From contig NZ_JAFQ01000004.1 in the NCBI RefSeq assembly GCF_000526215.1, positions 2,356,001 to 2,420,000 on the forward strand: a stretch of DNA of 64,000 nt. Reading direction: 5' to 3'. A program made the translations under genes and the position numbers. The notes under the pieces are model-generated. The model was not told the origin of the DNA and did no database searches. It worked only from the letters and a program-made list of their open reading frames with translations. The stretch comes from Nocardia sp. BMG51109 (GTDB lineage Bacteria > Actinomycetota > Actinomycetes > Mycobacteriales > Mycobacteriaceae). Shown piece after piece: positions 42,643 through 52,200 of this stretch. How positions within the stretch are numbered: position 1 is the stretch's first letter; every line of letters starts with the position of its first letter.

Positions 42643-42654
42643 ATCAATATTGAT
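42643..42654. promoter_or_regulatory. Perfect 12-bp palindrome between DUF2332 and HTH-citrate synthase genes
   Basis: ATCAATATTGAT is a perfect palindrome and strongly A/T-rich against a 70% GC background. It lies directly beside TATCGT (42655-42660), a suitable -10 element for a transcript beginning at the GTG 42667. A protein bound here would block that promoter and also the divergent one. Confidence 0.65.
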
Positions 42655-42666
42655 TATCGTCAACCC

Positions 42667-43857
42667 GTGGCGGACGACCGGATAGATGCGAAGACCGCCG
42701 CCGACCGGCTCGGAGTCAAACCGGCCACGCTCTATTCCTATGTCAGCCGCGGCGTCCTGCGGCGGCACTTCGATCCGGACCGCCGCCGCAGCCTGTTCGA
42801 TCCCGCCGACATCGAACGGCTCGCGCGGCGCGGAAAACCCCGGCGTCGTGCCGCGCCGACCGAGATCGCCATCGAATCGCGGATCACCGTACTCGGCCCG
42901 GACCGGCCGTACTATCGCGGCCGAGATGCCTTGGAGCTGGCCGATACCCACCGATTCGAGGCGGTGGCCGAATGGCTGTGGGGCGGTGAGCTCACCGATT
43001 CCGGTCCCTGGCGGTGCCGGCTGCGGGCGGTCGCGACGGCGCGGGCCGTTCAGTACGGGCTGCCCACCGACCTGGCCCCGCTGGATCGCGTGCAGATCAT
43101 CGTGACCGCGCTGTCGGTCAGCGATCCGCTGCGGTTCCATCTCGATCCCGGCGCCGTGACCGCCACCGCGCGCACGCTGATCGCGGGCATGGCCGAGGCG
43201 CTGCCGCCGCTGTCGGAACCGGCCGGGCCGACCATCGCCGAAATGCTGTGGTCGCGGCTGTGCCCGCACCCGCCGGAATCCGATCGGGTGCTGAAGGCGC
43301 TCGATACCGCGCTGATCCTGCTCGCCGATCACGAGCTGGCCTCCTCCACGTTCGCCGCCCGCGTCGCGGCCTCGGTGCGGGCCGATCCGTACGCGGTGGT
43401 CGGCACCGGGCTCGGGACGGTCGGCGGCCCCATGCACGGTGGCGCCACCCGCGCCGTCGAGCGCCTGCTCGCCGATATTCCGGATCGGGCCGCCGTGCCG
43501 CGCGTCATCGGCGATCTGCTCCGGCGTGGTGAGCGGATCCCGGGTGCCGGCCACGCCGTCTACCGCGACGCCGACGCGCGCGGCGCGCACTTGTTCGAGC
43601 AGATCCGGCGGCTCGCCCCCGATCACCCGAAACTCCTTGCCGCCGAGGCGATCCTGACCGAGCTGCGCATTCGGCGGCAGCCCGAGCACAACATCGACTT
43701 CGCGCTCGCCACCCTCTGCGCGGTCTACGGCCTGGTTCCCGGCTCCGGCGAGGCGATCTTCGCGGTCGCCCGCACGGCCGGCTGGCTGGCCCATGCCATG
43801 GAGGAATACGCGGGCGGGACGCCGCTTCGCCCCCGCGCGCTGCCGGCGCGGTCGTGA
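42667..43857 (+). CDS. Citrate synthase-like enzyme with N-terminal MerR-type helix-turn-helix
   Basis: The product (396 residues) starts with a helix-turn-helix (KTAADRLGVKPATLYSYVSR) and a short charged stretch (DPDRRRSLFDPADIERLARR), then a citrate synthase domain with GGPMHGGATRAVERLL, PGAGHAVYRDADARGAHLFE and PEHNIDFALATLCA. The conserved His residues of the active site are visible in MHGG and GAGHAVY. Such HTH-fused citrate synthase-like proteins occur in actinobacteria; whether they condense acetyl-CoA with oxaloacetate or another acid is not settled. The GTG lies seven bases after the -10 element, so the mRNA is probably leaderless. The HTH and the nearby palindrome suggest autoregulation. 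Confidence 0.9.
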   Translation: MADDRIDAKTAADRLGVKPATLYSYVSRGVLRRHFDPDRRRSLFDPADIERLARRGKPRRRAAPTEIAIESRITVLGPDRPYYRGRDALELADTHRFEAVAEWLWGGELTDSGPWRCRLRAVATARAVQYGLPTDLAPLDRVQIIVTALSVSDPLRFHLDPGAVTATARTLIAGMAEALPPLSEPAGPTIAEMLWSRLCPHPPESDRVLKALDTALILLADHELASSTFAARVAASVRADPYAVVGTGLGTVGGPMHGGATRAVERLLADIPDRAAVPRVIGDLLRRGERIPGAGHAVYRDADARGAHLFEQIRRLAPDHPKLLAAEAILTELRIRRQPEHNIDFALATLCAVYGLVPGSGEAIFAVARTAGWLAHAMEEYAGGTPLRPRALPARS

Positions 43858-43976
43858 TCGCGTGCTCGGGAGGGCTCGCCGGGCGCGGCGGGTGACGGGC
43901 GCGCCGGATTGCGGCCGGCCGATCGGTCCGCGGAGGTAGTCTGCTCGGACCAGGCCGTACCCATGAGGGGAGATCC

Positions 43977-44456
43977 ATGCGCACCACCGCCTCCCGGCTG
44001 TTCGCCGTGGCCGCGCTCGCCGCCGCGCCGGCGCTCGCCACGGCCGCGCCCGCCTCGGCCACGCCCGCCGTCGCCACGCCCGAACAGGGATCGTGGGACA
44101 CCCTCTTCACCCTGAGCCGATCGGGCCTGTGCGCCGGGCGGATCGACCCCAGCATCGGCCACGGCGGCCTGGCGAACGGCGGCGCGCTCTTCAACTTCCA
44201 GGCGACGCTGTGGGGCGTCGGCGACTGCCGCGTCACCGTCACCGCGCACTGGACCAACACCGACAACGGCCGCAGCGGAACGGTCAGCCAGGAGATCACC
44301 GGCCCCGGCTACCACCACTACGGAGCCGAACCGCCGCAGTACCCGGGCCCGGGCCACGTCGCCGTGACATTCACCCTGGACGCCGCCTCGGTCCCGGCCC
44401 CCGCGCACGGCGAGTGGACCATGCCGCACTACCCGGGAGACGGCAGCGACAACTGA
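43977..44456 (+). CDS. Small secreted protein with two conserved cysteines
   Basis: This 159-residue protein has a clean signal peptide (RLFAVAALAAAPALATAAPA, cleavage after ASA near residue 28). The mature part of about 130 residues is beta-rich with two cysteines (SGLCAGRI and GDCRVTV) that could form a disulfide. It resembles the many uncharacterised secreted single-domain proteins of Nocardia. GAGGGGAG precedes the ATG. Function unknown. Confidence 0.8.
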   Translation: MRTTASRLFAVAALAAAPALATAAPASATPAVATPEQGSWDTLFTLSRSGLCAGRIDPSIGHGGLANGGALFNFQATLWGVGDCRVTVTAHWTNTDNGRSGTVSQEITGPGYHHYGAEPPQYPGPGHVAVTFTLDAASVPAPAHGEWTMPHYPGDGSDN

Positions 44457-44727
44457 GTCCTGCCCGGGCATCGTCGCGTGATGCTCGGCGGTCCGCGGGT
44501 TCTCGGCCCGTCGCCAGGTGTCGGCCGAACTCGGCCCGGCCTGGGGCGTCTCCGGGTATCGCGACGGCCCTCAGCCTCTTATCACCGCCCGCGCGGGGTT
44601 CTGCAGTCACCGACCTGGTTGCGGCGGCGGTTCATGTCGCGGCCACTGCGCCGGTGGCAGTGGATACCGGCGTCGGAGGGACGGGAGGTCCCCAGCGTCG
44701 GCAGCCAAGTTCGCACGATGTTCCGGT
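44457..44727. other. Intergenic region, no gene seen
   Basis: This stretch separates the converging secreted-protein gene and methyltransferase gene. I see no ORF with a ribosome site and no strong hairpin. Confidence 0.4.
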
Positions 44728-45324
44728 CTATCGCAGGCGTCGCGCGCGCAGGACGGTGTCGTGGGCGTGGTGTGTACCCGGCGGCGCGGGCGCGGTGCGC
44801 GGACGGGTCTCGTTGATCAGTACGGTCCAGTCGTCGCCGAGGAGAGCGGCGATATCGCCGGGGTGGTAGTAGTCGGCGGGGTCGAAGTCATTGTCCCGAC
44901 CCGGTGGCAGGTCGCTGATGTCGTGACTGCCGACGAGCAGCGTGCCGCCGGAGGCGACGGCGTTCAGCAGCCCGCGTAGCGCGGTGTGATCCGATTCGAG
45001 CCGCAGCGGGAAGTATTGGACCGACACCAGATCGAACGCGCCCGGCGGTGGCGGCGTACCGGCCAGGTTTGCGTGCGTCCACGTCACGCGGCCGGTGGTA
45101 TCCGCGGCCGCGGCGCGGCGCAGGGCGGTCGGAGCGATGTCGATCGCGGTGACCTGCCAGCCGCGCCGGGCCAGCCAGATCGCATCGGCCCCTTCCCCGC
45201 AGCCGACGTCGAGCGCGCGCCCCGGCGCCAGGCCGGCGGCCTCGGCGACGAGCACACCGTTGGGTGCGCCGCTGAAGAGCTGGTCGCGGCCGCGATACCG
45301 GTCTTCCCAGAACTGTTCGTCCAC
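44728..45324 (-). CDS. Class I SAM-dependent methyltransferase, paralogue of 47832-48458
   Basis: The start is GTG 45324 (GCGAGGACA before it), giving 198 residues. The product starts VDEQFWEDRYRGRDQLFSG. The SAM motif reads ALDVGCGEGADAIWLARRG with AIDIAPTALRRAAA, and then FDLVSVQYFPLRL. This is the layout of TehB/thiopurine-type methyltransferases. It is divergent from the XRE-cupin regulator, which probably controls it through the palindrome at 45408. Confidence 0.88.
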   Translation of the reverse strand: MDEQFWEDRYRGRDQLFSGAPNGVLVAEAAGLAPGRALDVGCGEGADAIWLARRGWQVTAIDIAPTALRRAAAADTTGRVTWTHANLAGTPPPPGAFDLVSVQYFPLRLESDHTALRGLLNAVASGGTLLVGSHDISDLPPGRDNDFDPADYYHPGDIAALLGDDWTVLINETRPRTAPAPPGTHHAHDTVLRARRLR

Positions 45325-45407
45325 TGTCCTCGCCTTTCCGGTGGTGCGGAGGCCGGTACATGGCGGCCTCCGGTAGGGACCAACATGCCCGTCCCGTGCG
45401 AAAGCGA

Positions 45408-45419
45408 CAAAGATCTTTG
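45408..45419. promoter_or_regulatory. Likely XRE-cupin operator: perfect 12-bp palindrome
   Basis: CAAAGATCTTTG is perfectly symmetrical and lies 33 bases before the XRE-cupin ATG and 84 bases from the divergent methyltransferase start. Related CGAAAGC and GCAAAGC half-sites flank it. Confidence 0.65.
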
Positions 45420-45451
45420 CCAAAACCGCAAAGCGGGGGAACAGTGCAGGT

Positions 45452-46075
45452 ATGGGCATGCGGAGCGAAGATCCCGAACGTCGCGAAGGCACGGCCGACG
45501 AGTTCGGCGACGTGCTGGCCGCGGTCGGTCCCCGGCTCCGCGAGCTGCGCCGCCGCAGCGGCGACACGCTGACCGCCGTGTCGAAGAGCACCGGCATTCC
45601 GGTCAGCACGCTGTCCCGGCTCGAGTCCGGGCAGCGCCGGCCCGGCCTGGAACTGCTGCTGGCGCTGGCGAAGACCTACCGGGTCCCGCTCGACGAGCTG
45701 GTCGGCGCCCCCGCGAGCGGCGATCCCCGCGTCTACCCGCGGCCGTTCACCCGCGACGGCATGACCGTCATCCCGCTGACCCGCAAACCCGGTGGGCTGC
45801 AAGCGTTCAAGCAGATCCTCCCGGCCGGACCGGACGACCGCGAACCCGATCCCCGTTCGCACGAGGGCTACCACTGGCTGTACGTCCTCAACGGCCGGCT
45901 GCGCGTCATCCTCGGCGACCGGGACCTCGTCCTCGGCACCGGCGAGGTCGCCGAATTCGACACCCACCTCCCGCACTGGTTCGGCAACGCCGACGATCAG
46001 CCCGTGGAGTTCCTGAGCATCCTCGGCCCCCAGGGCGAACGCTTCCACATCCGCGCCCGCTACCGCCCCGGCTAG
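45452..46075 (+). CDS. XRE-family regulator with C-terminal cupin domain
   Basis: This 207-residue protein has an N-terminal helix-turn-helix (about residues 27-85; LTAVSKSTGIPVSTLSRLES). The cupin_2 barrel has metal-binding-type motifs SHEGYHWLYVLNGRLRVIL and HLPHWFGN (about residues 130-200). Regulators of this class sense a small ligand in the cupin. It probably represses or activates itself and the divergent methyltransferase gene. The first ATG is at 45452 and a second follows two codons later. Confidence 0.92.
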   Translation: MGMRSEDPERREGTADEFGDVLAAVGPRLRELRRRSGDTLTAVSKSTGIPVSTLSRLESGQRRPGLELLLALAKTYRVPLDELVGAPASGDPRVYPRPFTRDGMTVIPLTRKPGGLQAFKQILPAGPDDREPDPRSHEGYHWLYVLNGRLRVILGDRDLVLGTGEVAEFDTHLPHWFGNADDQPVEFLSILGPQGERFHIRARYRPG

Positions 46076-46185
46076 CGAAACGAGCGCCCTGCCGGACCCG
46101 CCGGCTTCGGGAGCGTGTAACGGCCGGGGCGAATCCGGCCTCTACTCCTCGTCACCCCGAGCGCCCAGAATCGGAGTCCCGCACC

Positions 46186-47355
46186 ATGCGAATGCTGTTC
46201 AGCGCCGTACCCGCCTACGGCCACATCCTCCCGTTGGCCCCGCTGATGGCGGCCGCGATCGATGCCGGCCACACCGTCGCCTTACTGGCCAGTGCGGACG
46301 TACGGTCGTTGGCCGATCGGGAGTTGGCGCCGGGAGCCGAATTCCTTGCCGCCGGGGCCGGACCCGAGGTTCTCGTGGCCGAAGCGGCCCGTCGGACGGG
46401 CGCGGACCCGCTGCGCCCCGGTCCCGGGATGATCGGCGAGACCTTCGGGAACACCCGGCTGGAGCTCGACGCCGAGGAGACGTTCGACCGGGCTCGGGAG
46501 TGGGCGCCGGATCTCGTCGTGGCCGAGACCTTCGACACCGTCGGTCCGCTGATCGCCGCACGGCTGAACGTTCCCTGGCACCAGGCCGCGGTCGGCCCGG
46601 GAGTGGCTTCGGTGCTGACCGAGATCGCGCGGTCCGTGGCGCCGCACTACGAACGCGCAGGGGTACGGCCGGTCACGCCGTCGAGCTACATCGACCCGTG
46701 GCCCTCGGCTCTGCAGGATCCCGAGTGGGTCGCTCCGGCGCCGGTCCTGCCTGTTCGTGCGCGGGCTCACCGCCGTCCCGCGGGTGTGATCGGCTGTTCC
46801 GGGGGCGCGACCGACGACCTGCCCCGCTTCACCGACCCGGGCAAGCCGACCGTGTTGCTCACGCTGGGGACGGTGTTCTCCGACGAGTCGACGCTGGCCG
46901 AGATCGGGCCGGCCGTCGCCGATGCGGATGTCAACGTTCTGGTCACGCTCGGTCTCGTCGTTCAGCAGCCGCCCGCGGCCGGTGCTCGCGGCGAACTGCG
47001 GCACGTGTCGTTCGCGCCGCTGGACACGCTGCTGGACGATGTGGAACTCGTTGTCGCGGCGGGTGGTTCGGGGACGATCCTCGGTGCGCTGAGCCGTGGC
47101 ATCCCTCTGGTTCTCTGGCCGCAGGGGGCCGATCAGCCGATCAACGCCGCCCGTGCCGCGGCCGCCGGGGTGGCACTCGTGGTGGATTCCGCCGCCGCAG
47201 TGACGGCCGCGGTGGAACGAGCACTGCACGATGAAATCCTGCGCAGCCGGGTTGCGGAGGTGGCGGCGGAAAACGCGGGCAAACCCACCCCGGCGGAGGT
47301 CATGGCCATACTGGCCGACGATGCGCGCCGGATCGACACGCTGCGGAGGGTGTAG
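46186..47355 (+). CDS. Glycosyltransferase, MGT/UGT (GT1) type
   Basis: The product (389 residues) starts MRMLFSAVPAYGHILPLAPL, typical of the acceptor half of macrolide-type glycosyltransferases. The C-terminal half has VLLTLGTVFSDES and the donor-binding HVSFAPLDTLLDDVELVVAA with GGSGTILGALSRGIPLVLWP, followed by QGADQPINA. The conserved Asp-Gln pair fits nucleotide-sugar binding. The acceptor is unknown: antibiotic inactivation, a glycolipid or a natural product are all possible. No biosynthetic cluster is nearby. GGAG precedes the ATG at 46186. Confidence 0.9.
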   Translation: MRMLFSAVPAYGHILPLAPLMAAAIDAGHTVALLASADVRSLADRELAPGAEFLAAGAGPEVLVAEAARRTGADPLRPGPGMIGETFGNTRLELDAEETFDRAREWAPDLVVAETFDTVGPLIAARLNVPWHQAAVGPGVASVLTEIARSVAPHYERAGVRPVTPSSYIDPWPSALQDPEWVAPAPVLPVRARAHRRPAGVIGCSGGATDDLPRFTDPGKPTVLLTLGTVFSDESTLAEIGPAVADADVNVLVTLGLVVQQPPAAGARGELRHVSFAPLDTLLDDVELVVAAGGSGTILGALSRGIPLVLWPQGADQPINAARAAAAGVALVVDSAAAVTAAVERALHDEILRSRVAEVAAENAGKPTPAEVMAILADDARRIDTLRRV

Positions 47356-47457
47356 CCGCCGGGGCCCGGCAAGTCCGGATACGCGCGAACGCCTTCCGTA
47401 CCTGCGGCGGTAGTCGCGCCGCACACGGGCACTCGTACTCCGCGGCGGTCTGCCGAT

Positions 47458-47679
47458 TCAGGTCGGATACGGAGCGGTGAGCCGCTCTACGGCGTCCCAG
47501 AGTTCCTGTTCCCGGGCGGGATCGTAGGACTCGTCGGAGGAGCGGTCGACCGTCGCGCGGTCGACGTACGCTCCGGTCGGGGCAGCGATGCGGCCCGAGA
47601 CGATGTCGGCGAGACGGCGGCCCGCCATCCGCCGATCGGTGGCGAACGGGGTGAGCGTCATCGCGATGGTGTGGGACAA
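47458..47679 (-). pseudogene. Fragment corresponding to the C-terminus of a short-chain dehydrogenase
   Basis: The encoded text from TTG 47679 (GAGGAG seven bases before) is about 73 residues: MTLTPFATDRRMAGRRLADI then GAYVDRATVDRSSDESYDP and ELWDAVERLTAPY. The end GAYxDRxxVxRSSxESYDPxRE is what one sees at the C-termini of SDR-family oxidoreductases. The N-terminal Rossmann fold and active site are absent. Most likely it is a truncated remnant; the good ribosome site leaves open that the fragment is translated. Confidence 0.5.
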
Positions 47680-47760
47680 GGCTGCTCTCCTCGTAGGGCC
47701 GCACCGTCTCGGATGCGCGGGGCCATTTTGCCGTATCGGCAAGGTTGCGTGCCAGACGCG

Positions 47761-47812
47761 CCGAGCCCGGCGAGACTGGGTCCGTACCGAGCCCGGCGAG
47801 ACTGGGTCCGTA
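47761..47812. repeat. 26-bp perfect tandem duplication upstream of a methyltransferase gene
   Basis: A 26-base unit beginning CCGAGCCCGGCGAGACTG is present at 47761-47786 and 47787-47812, with CCGACA beginning a partial third copy. It ends 20 bases before the ATG at 47832, so it lies in the promoter or leader. Confidence 0.93.
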
Positions 47813-47831
47813 CCGACAGAAGGAGCCCCCC

Positions 47832-48458
47832 ATGAGCACCACCGATCCGGTCGGATTCTGGAACGGCGTGCACGCCGCCCGGCTGGCAGCCATCGACCCG
47901 CAGCCGAATATTATTCTCGCCGAGACGGTTTCGAGCCTGTCGCCCGGCGATGCGCTGGACCTCGGATGCGGGGACGGCGGTGACGCGCTGTGGCTCGCCC
48001 GCCGGGGCTGGCACGTCACGGCCGTCGACATCTCGGCCGTGGCCGCCGGCCGGCTCGCCGACCTGGCGGTGTCGTACGGCCTGGGCGACCGCGTGGCCGC
48101 CGCGCCGCACGATCTCCGAGAGTCCTTCCCGCCCGGCGAATTCGACCTGGTCAATGCCCACTACTTGCACACTCCGTTCGATATGGGCAGGGCCGACGTC
48201 CTGCGCGCGGCCGCGCACGCGCTGCGGCCGGGCGGTCGGCTGCTGGTGGTGGACCACGGTTCGACCGCGCCGTGGTCGTGGAACCCGGACCCCGACGTCC
48301 GGTACCCGACCCCGCAGGAGGTCGCCGCGGGTATCGATCCGGACCCGGCGATATGGACGATCGAGCGGGCCGACGCACCCCGCCGGATCGCGTCCGGGCC
48401 GGACGGCCACACCGCCGAGGTCACAGACCACGTCCTGCTGCTCCGCCGCACCGCCTGA
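47832..48458 (+). CDS. Class I SAM-dependent methyltransferase
   Basis: This 208-residue protein starts MSTTDPVGFWNGVHAARLAA, with AGAAGGAG before the ATG. The SAM site reads ALDLGCGDGGDALWLARRG then VTAVDISAVAAGRLADLAVS and FDLVNAHYLHTPFD. It is clearly related to the methyltransferase at 44728-45324. It is probably cotranscribed with the DinB-like gene that starts 28 bases later. Substrate unknown. Confidence 0.9.
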   Translation: MSTTDPVGFWNGVHAARLAAIDPQPNIILAETVSSLSPGDALDLGCGDGGDALWLARRGWHVTAVDISAVAAGRLADLAVSYGLGDRVAAAPHDLRESFPPGEFDLVNAHYLHTPFDMGRADVLRAAAHALRPGGRLLVVDHGSTAPWSWNPDPDVRYPTPQEVAAGIDPDPAIWTIERADAPRRIASGPDGHTAEVTDHVLLLRRTA

Positions 48459-48486
48459 TAAGTCAGAGCCAAGGAGGAAACCGATC

Positions 48487-48981
48487 ATGCCCGGCACCAA
48501 GCCCCGCAACCGCCGCCGCGACGCCCCACCACCCCGGACCGGCAGCAGCGAGTCCGAGACCCTGCGCGGCTTCCTCGACTACCTCCGAACCTCGATCGCC
48601 GCGAAGGTCGACGGCGCACCCGAACCCCAGGTGCGCACCGCCGCGGTCCCGTCGGGCACGAACCTGCTCGGCCTGCTGGAACACCTGACCCACGTCGAAC
48701 GCTCGATGTTCCTCGGGGACAACGTCACCGACTGGCAGGCGACGTTCGAGGCATCTCCGGCGGATACGGTGGCCGACGTCGTTGCGCGCTACCGCGAGAC
48801 GGTCCGGCGCGCGAACGAAATCCTGGACAACTGCACCGATCTCGCCGTGTCCATCCCCCGAGCGGGCCGCCCCGCCCCGAGCGTGCGCTGGGCACTCACC
48901 CACATGATCGAGGAAACCGGCCGCCACGCGGGCCACGCGGACATCCTTCGCGAACTGATCGACGGCACCACCGGTCGCTGA
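48487..48981 (+). CDS. DinB/DUF664-family protein
   Basis: This 164-residue four-helix protein has the metal-binding histidines of the family in LGLLEHLTHVERSMF and in THMIEETGRHAGHADILREL. DUF664/DinB proteins bind a divalent metal and include thiol-dependent S-transferases (mycothiol in actinobacteria). GGAGGAAACC precedes the ATG. The ribosome site lies just after the methyltransferase stop, suggesting one operon. Confidence 0.88.
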   Translation: MPGTKPRNRRRDAPPPRTGSSESETLRGFLDYLRTSIAAKVDGAPEPQVRTAAVPSGTNLLGLLEHLTHVERSMFLGDNVTDWQATFEASPADTVADVVARYRETVRRANEILDNCTDLAVSIPRAGRPAPSVRWALTHMIEETGRHAGHADILRELIDGTTGR

Positions 48982-49207
48982 CGCAATCCCCTCTCCGGGA
49001 AAGGAATACGCGACTCCACCGGTTGCGATCCCTTGCGGCGAGGCCGTGATCCGGATCTATCGCGGTGTCTCGCAAGGGTTTCACTGACGGGCGGCCGCAC
49101 GGCGGGTGTCCTCCCGGATCCGCAGGGACGTCGACAGCGAGTCCCTGCCCAGCGCGGGCGGAGTCTTCCAGATCCGGCGGATTCGCTCGGTGCCGTCGAA
49201 CGGCCGT

Positions 49208-52200
49208 TTACCCCCGCGCCATATCCACGAACCGGCTCAAGTGCAGCTGGTGGGCCACGGTAATGGTGGCGGTGGGACCATTTCGGTGCTTACCCAGAAT
49301 CAGGTCGGCCTCGCCGCCACGAGGGTCGTCACGCTCGAATGCGTCGGGGCGGTGCAGCAGAATGACCATGTCGGCATCCTGTTCCAAAGAGTTGTGCGCT
49401 GAAATGCCTTGTGCGACAAAGTTGTGCGTTCCCGGGACCGTTCCGTCGTAGACGTCCTGTTCGCCCAGGCTGGTGATCTCGACGATCCGGTCCCAGAAGA
49501 CATCGTTGGTCGCCAGCATCTCGATGTCGGCATCCTCCAGCACCGTGGCGACGCGGGCCAAGCGGGCGCGGTTGGGGCCGTGCTTCCACATGGTCGATCC
49601 GCAGAAGCGGGAGTTCATCGCGGCCGCGAATTCCCGATGGGTCATGTGCTCGGTGGCCAAGAGATCCCGGACCTTGTTCCACACCTCCTCGGGCACCGTG
49701 TCGTCATTCGTATGGCGGGCCACCGCCTCGAGTTCCGGAAGGACCGCCGCCCCGGCCACACCGCGGGCGCCGTGGACTCCGATGTCTCGCAGGAAGATCG
49801 TCTGGTTGTCCGCTCCGTCGACCGTGAGGTGCCAGCAGTCGCGATAGCCGGACTCCGTGACGTACTCGATCCGTCCGTGCACCCCGAGCCGTAGCAGCAG
49901 TTGCGCGATTCCGTCGATGAGTTTCCGGCTGGTCGACGCGTAGTAGATGCGGGCCTGTCGGCACGTCCGATCCCAGCGGACCGAGCCGTCGGTGGCCCAC
50001 AGATGCCGGAGAAACAGCGCGACCTGATCATTCGGCAGGGCGAAAATGCGGTCGGGAACGAACTTTTCGTAGCTGCGGAGCCCGAAGATTCCGAGTTCGT
50101 CGAGCCATGCGGCGATCGGGTTGCGTTTATCGCGTGCGAGCCGGTACGGCGCGGGCAATCGGAGGGTGGTAACCCGCGCGGCCGCGTATTCGTCACGGAT
50201 TGCCGTGACGCCGAAGTGTGTAGCGGCGGAGGTAACGGCGGTCAGGTTCTCCTCGTCGATGCTGGTGTATCGAATCGGCTGCCGTTCGACGCACGATCCG
50301 TCGCCGATCATATGAGCGAGCAGTATCACCTCGGCATCGGCCATGCGCTCGGTGTGTACCGGCTCGGGAACCCGGCGCGGGGTGGCCAGCCGGTCGCCGA
50401 TCCGCAACTTGTCCAGGGAAATCCAGCCGTCGACCGTCAGGAACGGGTGGTTGCCCGTTGCCTCCACCTCGCGGCCGGAAGCGAGCCGAAGCCGGAATAC
50501 CTCTTTGCGTCCGCTGGGGAACACCTTCACCATGGGGCGGGCAACCATCCGCATCCGCTCGTCGAGCGACCACACGAGTGGCTGCTCGCCGCCGGTGAGC
50601 AGCTCACCCAGGGTGGTCTCGCCGCCGGTGTCCGCCCGCAGAATTCGCGTCGATGCGGGCATGCAGCCCGACTCGCGCAGGTCGGATACCATGGGGCGCT
50701 TATCTGTTCGCTGTTCCGGTCCGCGGTTCAGCTGGGAGATCGCGACGACCGGAACCTCTAATTCCTTCGCCAGAAGTTTGAGGCTTCGGGAGAATTCCGA
50801 GACTTCCTGCTGGCGGGATTCGACCTTTTTTCCGGACGTCATCAGCTGCATGTAGTCGACCACGACGAGTCGCAGATCGTGGCGCTGCTTGAGCCGCCGC
50901 GCCTTGGCCCGGATCTCCATCATCGTCATATTCGGCGAATCATCGACGAACAGCGGCGCCTCGCTGATCTCACTCATCCTGCGCGCCAGCCGCGTCCAGT
51001 CGTCATCGCTCATCCGCCCGGACCGCATATCTCCGAGCTTGATCTTCGCCTCCGCCGACAACAGGCGCATGACGATCTCGGTCCGGCTCATCTCCAGCGA
51101 GAAGATCACACTGGCCAGCCCGTGCTTCACCGAAGCACTCCGCATGAAATCCATGCCGAGGGTCGAGTTGTGGGTCGGGACCATGGAGTGCCCCGCGAGG
51201 TAGAGGTGCTCAGGGTTGTCCACCTCGACGCAACGCACCGGAATCGGGTCGATCTTCCGGACGTCGACGATCTGCCGAGACTCGTGTCGAACCGTCGCGG
51301 GCACCCGGTGGACAAGTCGATCGTCCGTGTCGCGCAGGGTGTTAGCGATGTCGCCGGTGGTGTGAACGTGGAACGGAGCCCCACCGAAGGCGGAAATGGT
51401 CGGCCACTGGTGTTGTTCGTCCGCGACGATGACCGTTCCGTCGGAGAATTCGACCTCGTAGCACGGGCGCTCGAACATGACCTCGGTGGCGGCGACGACG
51501 CGAGTGGACCGTCCACGGATATCGAGAAGCTCGCCACCGACGGCGATCTCGCCCATGGTGGTCCAGCCCGACGGCGTCGGCACGGGGGTGTCCAGGGCCA
51601 GCGCTTTACCCACACCCGGGCGGGCCGCGACGATGATCATCTGGCCGGGGTGCAGGCCGTTGGTTACCTCGTCCAGCTCGGTGAAGCCGGTGGGGACGCC
51701 GAGGGACATGCCGCCGCGGCTGGCGATGGAGTCGATCTCGTCCATCGTGGGCTGCAGGAGTTCCTCGAGGGGGAGGTAGTCCTCGCTGGAGCGGCGCTCG
51801 GTGACGTCGTAGATCTCGGCCTGGGCTCGGTCGACGACCTCGGCGACGTCCTGGCCGTCGGCGCCGGCGTAGCCGTACTGCACGATGCGGGTGCCGGCCT
51901 CCACCAGACGGCGCAGAATCGACTTCTCCGCGACGATTTCGGCGTAGTAGGAGGCGTTGGCGGCGGTGGGGACGGTCTGGGTCAGCGTGACCAGATAGGG
52001 AGGGCCGCCGATGCGCTTGAGTTCGCCGCGGCGGTCCAGGGCGGCGGCGACGGTGACCGGGTCGGCGGGTTCGCCGCGGCTGTACAGGTCGAGGACGGCG
52101 TCGTAGACGGCCTGATGGGCGGGGCGGTAGAAATCGGCGGGGCGCACCACCTCGACGACGTCGGCGATCGCGTCCTTGCTCAGCAGCATGCCGCCGAGTA

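Noticed and set aside
44986..46185. A long N-terminal extension of the glycosyltransferase
   Set aside because: The frame is open for 400 codons upstream but overlaps the methyltransferase and XRE-cupin genes in other frames; the family's start motif begins at 46186.
51167..51604. Intein 1 as an ordinary insertion with a missing Cys1, hence dead
   Set aside because: The Trp, Cys and Thr positions of class 3 inteins are all present, so Ala at position 1 is expected, not a defect.
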